Shown in pieces: positions 7,665 through 14,772 of a stretch of DNA of 35,981 bases. Both the position numbers and the translations under genes were made by a program. Under the pieces are notes generated by a model. It saw only the letters and a list, made by a program, of their open reading frames with translations. It made no database searches and was not told the DNA's origin. Position 1 is the first letter of the stretch. The number at the start of each line of letters is the position of its first letter. The stretch covers positions 1 to 35,981 of the forward strand of contig CABJBO010000023.1 of assembly GCA_902363875.1 (NCBI GenBank), read 5' to 3'. This stretch comes from Coriobacteriaceae bacterium. Lineage in GTDB: Bacteria > Actinomycetota > Coriobacteriia > Coriobacteriales > Coriobacteriaceae.

Positions 7665-9554
7665 ATGAACGGAGTTTTGCTCATGGTTGTGGCCGCGGCG
7701 GTGCTCGCCTGCGGCTATCTGGGCTACGGCCGCTGGCTGGCCAACAAGTGGGGCGTTGACAAAGAGGCCCTCACGCCGGCCAAGCGCATGAAGGACGGCA
7801 AGAGCTTCTCACCCGTCTCCGCCTTTACCGCGTTCTCGCACCAGTTCAGCTCGATCTGCGGTGCTGGCCCTGTCACGGGTACGATCGTCGCCATGGCCTT
7901 TGGCTGGCTGCCCGTCGTGCTCTGGGTCCTCGTCGGCGGCATCTTCTTTGGCGCCGTCCACGACTTTGGTGCTCTGTATGCTTCGATGAAGAACAACGGC
8001 AAGTCCCTGGCTCAGCTCATCGAGAAGTACATCGGCAAGACCGGCCGTCGCCTGTTCCTGCTGTTCTGCTGGCTGTTCTGCATCATCGTCATCGCCGCCT
8101 TCACCGACATGGTCTGCAAGACGTTCATGTTCACCCCGGCCGTTGACGCTTCTGGTGCTGCTACCGGTGCCATCGACTTCACCAAGTCCTATGCCGCCGG
8201 CTGCGCTGGTACCATCTCCATCCTGTTCACCTTCGTCGCTATCGCCTTTGGTTGGGCCCAGAAGAAGTTCAACCTCACCGGTGCTACCGAGTTCGTCACC
8301 GGCGTGGTCCTCATGGTTCTCATGTTTGCCGTCGGTATGCAGTTCCCGGTCTACCTGGATAAGTTCCAGTGGTTCGCCGTCGTCATGGTCTACCTGGTCT
8401 TCGCTGGCGCTATGCCCATCCAGATGCTCAAGACCCCGCGTGACTACCTCACTTCCATCATGATGATCGTCATGATCGTTTGCGCTGTCCTCGGTATCGT
8501 CGTCCTGGGTGTTAACGGCCAGGCCACCATCACCGCTCCGGCCTTTACCGGCTTCTCCAGCGCTTCTGGCATGATGTTCCCGGTCCTGTTTGTTTCCGTT
8601 GCCTGCGGTGCCCTCTCCGGCTTCCACAGCCTCGTTTCTTCTGGTACCTCCTCCAAGCAGGTCGAGAAGGAGCAGGACGCCGTCAAGGTCGGTTATGGCG
8701 CCATGATCGTCGAGTCCTTCGTCGGCATCCTTGCCATCATCGTCGCCGGCATCATGTTCTCCGACATGAACACCGCCGGTACCGGCGCCCTCAACGCCGG
8801 CGTCGCTTCCACCCCGTTCCAGATCTTCGCCGCTGGTATCTCCCGCGGTATGCAGGCCTTCGGTGTTGACGGTACGTTCGCTACCGTCTTCATGACCATG
8901 AACGTTTCCGCTCTGGCCCTGACCTCGCTCGACGCCGTCGCCCGCATCGCCCGCACCTCGTTCTCCGAGTTCTTTGCCCAGACCAACGACGCCCTGGCCA
9001 TCGAGTCCAAGGCCGGCTACATGAAGGTTCTCGGCAACCCCTGGTTCGCCACGGTCGTCACCCTGCTTCCCGGTCTCGCCCTCGCCTTTGGCGGCTATGC
9101 CAACATCTGGCCGCTCTTTGGTGCTTCCAACCAGCTGCTCGGCGGTATGACCATGATTACCCTCGCCGTGTTCTGCAAGTGCACCGGCCGCAAGGGCTGG
9201 ATGCTCTACGTGCCCGTCGCCTTCCTGCTCTGCTGCACCTTCACCTCGCTGGTCCAGAGCGCCATGGGCTGCATGACCGCTGTCCAGGCTTACGGCTTCT
9301 TCGGCACCATCCCGGCTACCGCCACCACGGCCGCCGTCTCCGTCGCCGCCACCAAGGGCCTGCAGCTCGTTTTCGCCGTCCTGCTGATGGTCCTGGGCCT
9401 CATCGTTGCCGTCAACTGTCTCAAGGAGTTCTTCGGCAAGGAGGCCGGCTCCATGCCCGACGAGGAGCCCGAGTGGTCCGAGATGGGCAAGGCCGAGTAC
9501 GGTCGCGCCGCTGCCGCTGAAGCTCCTGCCGACGCCGAGGCCGCCAAGGCCTAG
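7665..9554 (+). CDS. cstA: CstA-family transporter (carbon starvation / peptide-pyruvate permease)
   Basis: This is a polytopic inner-membrane transporter of the CstA family, whose studied members import pyruvate or peptides under carbon limitation. The N-terminal CstA signature runs from residue ~10 (GYLGYGRWLANKW) through SPVSAFTAFSHQFSSICGAGPVTG and the AVHDFGALY segment. Many hydrophobic segments follow, with the conserved FHSLVSSGTSSKQ loop in the middle and ANIWPLFGASNQLLGG near the end. Length 629 aa is close to the family range. The last ~40 residues are acidic and alanine-rich. AGAGGAGG (7651-7658) precedes the ATG. Codon use is strongly C-biased, suggesting high expression. The leader carries an Ile/Val-rich attenuator, so branched-chain amino acid or peptide supply is a plausible signal. 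The transported substrate is not shown by the sequence. Confidence 0.92.
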   Translation: MNGVLLMVVAAAVLACGYLGYGRWLANKWGVDKEALTPAKRMKDGKSFSPVSAFTAFSHQFSSICGAGPVTGTIVAMAFGWLPVVLWVLVGGIFFGAVHDFGALYASMKNNGKSLAQLIEKYIGKTGRRLFLLFCWLFCIIVIAAFTDMVCKTFMFTPAVDASGAATGAIDFTKSYAAGCAGTISILFTFVAIAFGWAQKKFNLTGATEFVTGVVLMVLMFAVGMQFPVYLDKFQWFAVVMVYLVFAGAMPIQMLKTPRDYLTSIMMIVMIVCAVLGIVVLGVNGQATITAPAFTGFSSASGMMFPVLFVSVACGALSGFHSLVSSGTSSKQVEKEQDAVKVGYGAMIVESFVGILAIIVAGIMFSDMNTAGTGALNAGVASTPFQIFAAGISRGMQAFGVDGTFATVFMTMNVSALALTSLDAVARIARTSFSEFFAQTNDALAIESKAGYMKVLGNPWFATVVTLLPGLALAFGGYANIWPLFGASNQLLGGMTMITLAVFCKCTGRKGWMLYVPVAFLLCCTFTSLVQSAMGCMTAVQAYGFFGTIPATATTAAVSVAATKGLQLVFAVLLMVLGLIVAVNCLKEFFGKEAGSMPDEEPEWSEMGKAEYGRAAAAEAPADAEAAKA

Positions 9555-9594
9555 TCGGTCGGACGGGTTGAATCTCCCATCTATTTGACTCGGA

Positions 9595-9633
9595 AAGACT
9601 GGGTCCGCAATCAAGCGGACCCGGTCTTTTTTC
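9595..9633 (+). terminator. Terminator after cstA
   Basis: AAGACTGGGTCCGC (9595-9608) pairs with GCGGACCCGGTCTT (9615-9628) over an AATCAA loop and is followed by a T run. It separates cstA from the next gene. Confidence 0.92.
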
Positions 9634-9737
9634 TTGTGAGAACAGGTGGTGCAAGGGCGTTCTCGCAGATGTTTTGCGTGGATAGGCTCGTGCGTTGTAC
9701 CATATGGACGTATATGTGTGCATATGAAAGGGGCCCC

Positions 9738-11927
9738 GTGGCCAAGACGGTATATTCCGATAATCAAAACAATGTCGATGCTCTGGCTGAGCGTCTGAGC
9801 AGCCAGACATCGCTTTCTGCCGAGCGCGCCAAGCTGGTTGCCTACGACCTGCTCTGCCGCAAGGCGCTCAAGATTAAGTCGAGCGCGCTGGCGCAGATTT
9901 TCCGCTCCGTCGATAAGGAATGCGACACCAAGGCGATGCGCGATGAGCTTATCGCGGCAAATATCGTGACCAAGATCGAGGGCAGCGGCATTAACGGGCG
10001 CCCGGCGTTCTATACCATCAATGTCGAGATCCGCGATGCCCAGGAGCAGCCTGCCGAGTCCGTCGAAGATTTTGTCGTCGAGGATTCCGCTGACGTGCCT
10101 GCTGTGGAAGAAGCTGCTCCGCGTGAGCATGTCGATACCGATGAGTTGCTCGATGAGAACGTCGTGCGTGCCTTTACGGCCAAGGCGGGACGCGGCGGTT
10201 TTGGCGGGGGTGGCAAGCGCGATGCGCAGCGCCGCGCCCAGCAGGAGCGCTTCCGTCGTGCCGTTGCTCAAAAGGGTGAGACGGATGCCGAGGCTGTTGA
10301 GAACGAGGTTGCTGCCGAGTCGCAGAGGCCCGCGAAGGAGCAAAAGCCCGTGGAGGCCCAGGAGCCCCAGCGTCGCCGTGGTGCCCACTTTAAGGCTGCG
10401 CAGCAGGATGTCGCGCATGAGGTTGAAGAGCCTTCCGAGGCTGCAGACGATGTTGAGGAGTCTGCCAAGAAGGCTCCGGGTTCATGCCGTCCCGGGCGTG
10501 GTTTTGCGAGGCGCGCGTATCCCGTAAGGCGTCAGGAGAAGGGCGAGCCGGCTTCGCCCGCTCAGGCCGAGAAGGCCGAACAAACCGAGAAAACCGTTGA
10601 GCCGGCGACTCGCGAGCAGCAACCTTCCGAGTCGCAGCCTGCGGCTGACGCTGAGGTCAAAGCTCAACAGACCGCTGATAAGCAGGCGGGGGAGAGCACC
10701 TCAGGCAAGCCCCGTCGTCGTCACCGCGGCGGTCGTGGCTCAAATGCCGAGGCCGCGGCCGAGAAGGCAGCGACACAAAACGGAGATGAGAAGGCCGAGA
10801 CTCCGGTGGATCAGGTCAAGCGCCAGCCGGCGAAGGAGGCCAAGTCCGATCGTCCGCAAAAGCGCTCGTCTGCGCCCAAGCAGAAACGTAATACCCGGGC
10901 AGATTCCAAGCGTAAGCCTCATGCACAGGCTGAGCCTGCCGCGGCTGATAGTGCTACCCAGCAGCCCGAGTCGGCCGTCCACGGCGAGGTATCGGCGTTT
11001 GCCCTTGCCCGCGTTTTGGGCAGGCAGCTGCTCAAAGTTGTCCCTACGCCTACGGCGCTCTCTAAGATCAAGGAGCAGCAGACACAGATCGTAAAGGTCG
11101 AGGGCAAGGACGGCAAAAAGGCTCCGCAGCGCACTCAGCACAACGAGATGTCCAACCGCAAGATTGCCGAGGAAATCGCAATCATCCAGGCTTGGATCGA
11201 GCAGAACCGAGGTGCCGATACGCCGGTTGCCTCGCGCCGCCAGCGTGCCTACCAGATCTTTAACGATGAGAAGGCTTTTGACGGCAAGCACGGTGAGCGC
11301 CTAATAAGGCGCATGACCGAAAAGGGCGTCAGCATGCAGGCGATCAAGGTCGCCCCCAACCGCCCCGTGCACTTTACGGGTTTCTTTACGCTGGGCGCCG
11401 ATAAGCCGTTCATTATGGTCGAGAACCTGGACACCTATGACGAGATCGTCAAGCTGCTGCGTGGCCGCAAGCACGCCAAGCTCTTTGGCATCAAGGTGGG
11501 CGGCGTGATTTTTGGCGGCGGATGCAAAGCGAGCGTCTCGCATGCCCTGGACGATTATCTGGCCGAGATCGGCTATCGCTTTAACTACGTCTACTACGTG
11601 GGCGATATCGACCGCGAGGGCGCGCGCATCGTCGAGCAGGCTCGCAATGCCAATGTGGTTGAGATTCGCCTGCATGCCGGCATGTACCGCGCCATGCTCG
11701 CCGAGCACAAGCGTCGCGTGAAGGCCGGCGGAGAGTGCGAGCCCGCGGCTGCCAACCAGGGCGTGCCGCAGAACTTGGCGGCGACGATCAAGGATCTGCC
11801 CATGGTCACGCGCGTGCAGTTCCGCAATGTGCTGCGCGAGGGCGGGCGCATTCCGCAGGAGATTCTGATGACCGCCGACTATCGGGATGGCGACTCGGGA
11901 AGCTTCGACCGCATGCTGAATAATTAG
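9738..11927 (+). CDS. JetD-like (DUF2220/Toprim) domain protein with long disordered middle
   Basis: A 729-residue protein in three parts. Residues ~1-95 are helical, ending in a region that looks like a winged helix. Residues ~100-410 are low-complexity and rich in Ala, Glu, Lys, Pro and Arg, hence probably disordered. Residues ~470-729 resemble the C-terminal Toprim-like domain of Wadjet JetD (DUF2220): RQRAYQIFNDEK, then VENLDTYDEIV (E562), FGGG, and YYVGDIDREGARI with the D-x-D at 623-625. JetD is the nuclease of the Wadjet anti-plasmid system. No JetA, JetB or JetC genes are adjacent, so this appears to be a stand-alone relative. GTG 9738 is chosen because GAAAGGGG (9726-9733) precedes it; the frame stays open upstream across the cstA terminator, which is not coding. 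Nuclease activity is inferred only. A primase- or topoisomerase-related role is an alternative. Confidence 0.7.
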   Translation: MAKTVYSDNQNNVDALAERLSSQTSLSAERAKLVAYDLLCRKALKIKSSALAQIFRSVDKECDTKAMRDELIAANIVTKIEGSGINGRPAFYTINVEIRDAQEQPAESVEDFVVEDSADVPAVEEAAPREHVDTDELLDENVVRAFTAKAGRGGFGGGGKRDAQRRAQQERFRRAVAQKGETDAEAVENEVAAESQRPAKEQKPVEAQEPQRRRGAHFKAAQQDVAHEVEEPSEAADDVEESAKKAPGSCRPGRGFARRAYPVRRQEKGEPASPAQAEKAEQTEKTVEPATREQQPSESQPAADAEVKAQQTADKQAGESTSGKPRRRHRGGRGSNAEAAAEKAATQNGDEKAETPVDQVKRQPAKEAKSDRPQKRSSAPKQKRNTRADSKRKPHAQAEPAAADSATQQPESAVHGEVSAFALARVLGRQLLKVVPTPTALSKIKEQQTQIVKVEGKDGKKAPQRTQHNEMSNRKIAEEIAIIQAWIEQNRGADTPVASRRQRAYQIFNDEKAFDGKHGERLIRRMTEKGVSMQAIKVAPNRPVHFTGFFTLGADKPFIMVENLDTYDEIVKLLRGRKHAKLFGIKVGGVIFGGGCKASVSHALDDYLAEIGYRFNYVYYVGDIDREGARIVEQARNANVVEIRLHAGMYRAMLAEHKRRVKAGGECEPAAANQGVPQNLAATIKDLPMVTRVQFRNVLREGGRIPQEILMTADYRDGDSGSFDRMLNN

Positions 11928-11929
11928 TT

Positions 11930-12074
11930 CCGCCGGCCCGGGAGAGCGGGGACACCGACTTAGGTTTCCTGCTCTACAGTCCTGCTCACGACGGAGGCCA
12001 CATTAAGTGGCCTCCTGTTCGTGCGGAACTCGCGATAAACCTAAGTCGGTGTCCCCGCTCTCCCGGGCCGGCGG
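11930..12074. repeat. Fold-back element, copy 2 (38-bp perfect arms, 69-nt core)
   Basis: Arms 11930-11967 and 12037-12074 are perfectly complementary. The core 11968-12036 is 69 nt, as in copy 1, and shares its first 18 and last 18 or so bases with it. The inner stem here is GGAGGCCAC/GTGGCCTCC, a compensated change from copy 1. The next stem also changes on both sides (CACGA/TCGTG here, GCAA/TTGC there). Arm sequences are unrelated between the copies except for AGGTTT/AAACCT next to the core. Confidence 0.92.
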
Positions 12075-12132
12075 CTACTTGGTTGTCGCAGACGGCTCGC
12101 TTTTCGGAACTGGGCTGATATTTTCTAGATGT
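12075..12132. other. Short gap, nothing recognised
   Basis: No gene or structured site was recognised between the fold-back element and the next hairpin. Confidence 0.4.
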
Positions 12133-12133
12133 A

Positions 12134-12174
12134 AGGCGCTCTTGGTTCTAATGGGCTTGGGGCGCCTGTCTTTT
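12134..12174 (+). terminator. Terminator-like hairpin resembling the one at 12433
   Basis: AGGCGC (12134-12139) pairs with GCGCCT (12162-12167), followed by GTCTTTT. Its loop side ATGGGCTTGGGGCGC is nearly repeated at 12449-12463 beside tRNA-Gln, so the two hairpins are probably duplicates. Confidence 0.5.
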
Positions 12175-12289
12175 GAGGGTGGATTTTTGGGACATGCCTG
12201 AAAATCTACCTTTTGCAACTTCTCGTCCTGCGCGAGAAGTTTCGGCTTGGCTGGAAAGTCGAGATGCGGGGAGCCCGTTACTGATATGG

Positions 12290-12422
12290 GACGGAGGGAT
12301 TCCGCGTCCGCCTTTTCGGCGGCCGCGCCCCGCTGCGTCGCTTCGCTCCTTGCGTGCTGCGCTAGAAAACGCTTCGCGTTTCCTCAGCTCCGCACCCTTG
12401 CGGGTTCGAATCCCTCCGCTTG
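12290..12422. other. Palindrome-rich stretch with a tRNA T-arm remnant
   Basis: GGGACGGAGGGATTC (12289-12303 region) repeats the T-arm/acceptor part of the neighbouring tRNA-Gln. Near 12402-12418, GGGTTCGAATCCCTCC reads as a T-arm on the opposite strand. Between them lie small hairpins such as AAACGC-TTC-GCGTTT. No complete cloverleaf can be drawn, so this looks like tRNA-derived debris, not a functional tRNA. Confidence 0.45.
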
Positions 12423-12432
12423 CCCACAAGAA

Positions 12433-12472
12433 AGCGCCCTGGGCCGTTATGGGCTTAGGGCGCTCAGTTTTA
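12433..12472. terminator. Bidirectional terminator downstream of tRNA-Gln
   Basis: AGCGCCCT (12433-12440) pairs with AGGGCGCT (12457-12464). A T tract follows on the plus strand (CAGTTTT), and on the minus strand TTTCTT lies just past the stem. It is placed correctly to end the minus-strand tRNA-Gln transcript. Confidence 0.7.
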
Positions 12473-12473
12473 A

Positions 12474-12548
12474 TGGCTGGGACGGAGGGATTCGAACCCC
12501 CAACAGCCGGCACCAAAAACCGGAGTTCTACCGTTGAACTACGTCCCA
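12474..12548 (-). tRNA. tRNA-Gln (anticodon UUG), CCA encoded
   Basis: On the minus strand, acceptor TGGGACG pairs with CGTCCCA. The D-arm is GTTCAACGGTAGAAC. The anticodon stem CCGGT/GCCGG holds loop TTTTGGT with anticodon TTG. The T-arm is GGGGG-TTCGAAT-CCCTC (one mismatch). Discriminator G and an encoded CCA follow (12474-12477). All arms are canonical. Confidence 0.95.
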
Positions 12549-12586
12549 ATGTGTGGTGTTGCCCAAAAGCAACTCGTCTAGTTTAC

Positions 12587-13492
12587 CTAATCTGCGAGGG
12601 CATCGCAAACACCATCGAGCAGGCGTACCGCGAGCGTCTGGGCGTCGCTGGCGGTAAAGGTGCCGTTGTAACGCGTCATGCCGGTGAGCTCGATGCGAAT
12701 TCGTGCCGGCTTTTGCTGTGCGGCGACATTGGCGGTACGGATGCGCTGGGCCAGGTTGTGGCACTCGGCGAGGGCGATCGTGGCGCGCGGGGCGGCGTCT
12801 GCAGGCAACCCGTCGCTTGCAATCTCGAGCACCAGGTCGACATCGGTCGGAACCTCGGAATCGCAAAGCATCATGCCGCTGCTGTCGGTCGTCGCCGTGG
12901 CGATGTTCCACATGCGCGATGCTACGCTGCGCGCGATAGGGTCCTCGCCGATGACGGCAATCTGGAAACGCTCGAGCACGTTGGCGGCGCGCGCAAAACC
13001 GATGCGAGACTCGGCTTCGGTGACCGAGGGCTTGCCCTCCCACACATGGTGCAGGCGGTTGATGTAGGCGTAGGTGTCCTGGAAGGCCATGCCGTCGGCA
13101 AACAGGCCGACATTTTCCTGGAACTGCTGCAGGGCGGCCTCGGTATGCGGACCAAAGTAGCCGTCGTCCTCGCCGCAGGCAAAGCCCAAAACGTTGAGAG
13201 CGCGCTGCAGGGCCTGCACATCGGCGCCATGGAAATTGGGCATGCGCAGATACAGGGTGCGGTCGCCCAGCTTATACGAGGCGTCGACCAGGGCGCTCCA
13301 ACAGGGGATATCGACGGCATGACCGGCAGCAAGGCCGCTGTCGAGCCTGAAGGTGCTGACGGCCTGCTCGGTGGTGGTGCCAAAGCGCTTGTCGACAACC
13401 TCGGCGTCATCGATTGTATAGCCGAGCTGCAGAAGGCGGGACTGAACATCCTCGACGGCTGCTCCCTGCATGCCCGTGGTAATAGGTTCCAT
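12587..13492 (-). CDS. Peptidoglycan-binding protein with two PGBD domains and a degenerate amidase-like C-terminus
   Basis: A 301-residue protein without a signal peptide. Two PG_binding_1-type repeats occupy about residues 5-70 (GAAVEDVQSRLLQLGY...FGTTTEQAVSTF) and 85-150 (GADVQALQRALNVLGF...FGPHTEAALQQFQ). The C-terminal ~130 residues have an alpha/beta pattern recalling amidase_3 (DLVLEIASDG, PARIRIELTGMTR, LAVRLLDGVCDAL), but the zinc-binding His/Glu set is missing. Two N-terminal PGBDs plus an inactive amidase resemble actinobacterial CwlM, a cytoplasmic regulator of peptidoglycan synthesis; that comparison is inference. AAAGGGG lies 8 nt before the ATG. A perfect inverted repeat GTACGA-T-TCGTAC (13511-13523) just upstream could be an operator. 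Confidence 0.72.
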   Translation of the reverse strand: MEPITTGMQGAAVEDVQSRLLQLGYTIDDAEVVDKRFGTTTEQAVSTFRLDSGLAAGHAVDIPCWSALVDASYKLGDRTLYLRMPNFHGADVQALQRALNVLGFACGEDDGYFGPHTEAALQQFQENVGLFADGMAFQDTYAYINRLHHVWEGKPSVTEAESRIGFARAANVLERFQIAVIGEDPIARSVASRMWNIATATTDSSGMMLCDSEVPTDVDLVLEIASDGLPADAAPRATIALAECHNLAQRIRTANVAAQQKPARIRIELTGMTRYNGTFTASDAQTLAVRLLDGVCDALAD

Positions 13493-13631
13493 GAACGAAC
13501 CCCTTTCGGCGTACGATTCGTACTATTTTGAGCGCGTGTCGGATAGACAACGCGAGACAATGCATAAACATGCACTCAACAGTGTAGCAACTTGTACCCA
13601 AACGCGCTGCCCACAGGTTTTGTGACCCCCG

Positions 13632-14657
13632 CTAGTTGAGGCGCTCCACAAAGAAATCTGCCATGGAGAGGAACAGTTCGCGTGCGTGCGGGTCAAGCTC
13701 AACGTTCTCGATGGCAGCCTTGGCTTTTGCGGTCAGGTCCAGCGCGTAGGCGTGAGCATATTCGATGGAGCCGGTCTGCTGGAAGATCTCCACGGCGCGC
13801 GCGAGCTGCGCGGGGTCCTCGGTGCCCGAGGAAAGGATTGCCTCGACCTCGTCGTGATGGCGCTCATCAGACAGGGCGTGCACGGCAACGAGCGTGCGTT
13901 TACCCTCGGTGATGTCGGTGCGGAAGTCCTTGTTGGCGGCCTCTTTGGTGCCGATCAAGTTGAGCAGGTCGTCTTGAATCTGGAAGGCAAGGCCCGTGTG
14001 CAGCCCAAAGGCGCGCAGTGCCTCAATCTGCTCTTCGCTGCCGCCGCCGATAATGGCTCCGGCGGCAAGCGGCGTCGCTCCGCTGTAGTACGCGGTCTTG
14101 TGCGTCGCCATGTCCAGATAATCGTCGACCGAAATGTCAAAGCGCCCGTCGCGGACCCAGCCCAGGTCGAGCGCCTGGCCCTCGATGGTACGGACGATCA
14201 TCTCGGTAAGCTCGTGGAGCACGCGAAGCTTCACGTCTGCGTTGAGTGTGGGGTCGTCGAGAACCGTCTTGGTGACCATGGTGAGCGCCAGGTCACCGCA
14301 GTTGATGGCAAGACCGGTACCCTCGGTAAGGTGCATGCAGGGCTTGCCGCGACGAATCTGCCCGTTGTCGGCGATGTCGTCGTGGATGAGTGCGCCCGAC
14401 TGAAAGTGCTCGATGGCCGCCGCGGCGCTGCGGGCGCTTTCGAAGCTTCCGCCCACCGCGGTGGCGGCGAGCATGCAGATGAGCGGGCGGTGGCGTTTGC
14501 CGGCGTTGGCCGTAAAGGCCGAAAGTGGTGCGTACAGGTAGCGCTCGATATCGGCGGAAGTCGCCTGTCCGTCAAAGAACGTGGCCAGATAGTCGTTAAT
14601 CTGGTCAAAGTGCTGGGCTAAAAAGCTGGTAAACGGACTGGACACGGGTTCTCGCAT
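13632..14657 (-). CDS. Polyprenyl diphosphate synthase
   Basis: This is an all-helical trans-isoprenyl diphosphate synthase that adds isopentenyl diphosphate units to an allylic primer. The first Asp-rich motif is HDDIADNGQIRRGKP, and the second is FQIQDDLLNLIG, where the last Asp of the usual DDxxD is Asn. The residues four and five before the first motif are small (Ala, Gly), which in this family usually permits long chains, so a heptaprenyl- or octaprenyl-type product for quinones or lipid carriers is likelier than FPP. Length 341 aa is normal. The start has no strong ribosome site (GTG 14645 is an alternative). It stands alone between the PGBD gene and the PTS gene, all on the minus strand. 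Confidence 0.88.
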   Translation of the reverse strand: MREPVSSPFTSFLAQHFDQINDYLATFFDGQATSADIERYLYAPLSAFTANAGKRHRPLICMLAATAVGGSFESARSAAAAIEHFQSGALIHDDIADNGQIRRGKPCMHLTEGTGLAINCGDLALTMVTKTVLDDPTLNADVKLRVLHELTEMIVRTIEGQALDLGWVRDGRFDISVDDYLDMATHKTAYYSGATPLAAGAIIGGGSEEQIEALRAFGLHTGLAFQIQDDLLNLIGTKEAANKDFRTDITEGKRTLVAVHALSDERHHDEVEAILSSGTEDPAQLARAVEIFQQTGSIEYAHAYALDLTAKAKAAIENVELDPHARELFLSMADFFVERLN

Positions 14658-14772
14658 TCTTTGATAGGTTGCATCGTTGCATTATGCAGACAACATATTG
14701 CCACATTAGGGCGTCGAGCGCGGCGGTTGAAGACGATTGGTCCATGCGGCCGCAAGTGCAGTAGGGGCTTGG

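Noticed and set aside
9585..9737. N-terminal extension of the JetD-like protein
   Set aside because: It would translate the cstA terminator; a strong ribosome site precedes GTG 9738.
7809..10418. 869-residue open frame on the minus strand
   Set aside because: It lies antisense to cstA and the next gene and is open because of the strong third-position C bias; composition is low-complexity His/Asp/Gly and no family is recognisable.
12290..12425. Second functional tRNA (Ser-like) on the plus strand
   Set aside because: Only a T-arm is convincing; acceptor and D-arm cannot be paired.
12173..13531. 452-residue plus-strand frame
   Set aside because: It reads through the tRNA-Gln gene and antisense to the PGBD gene, whose repeats are clear.
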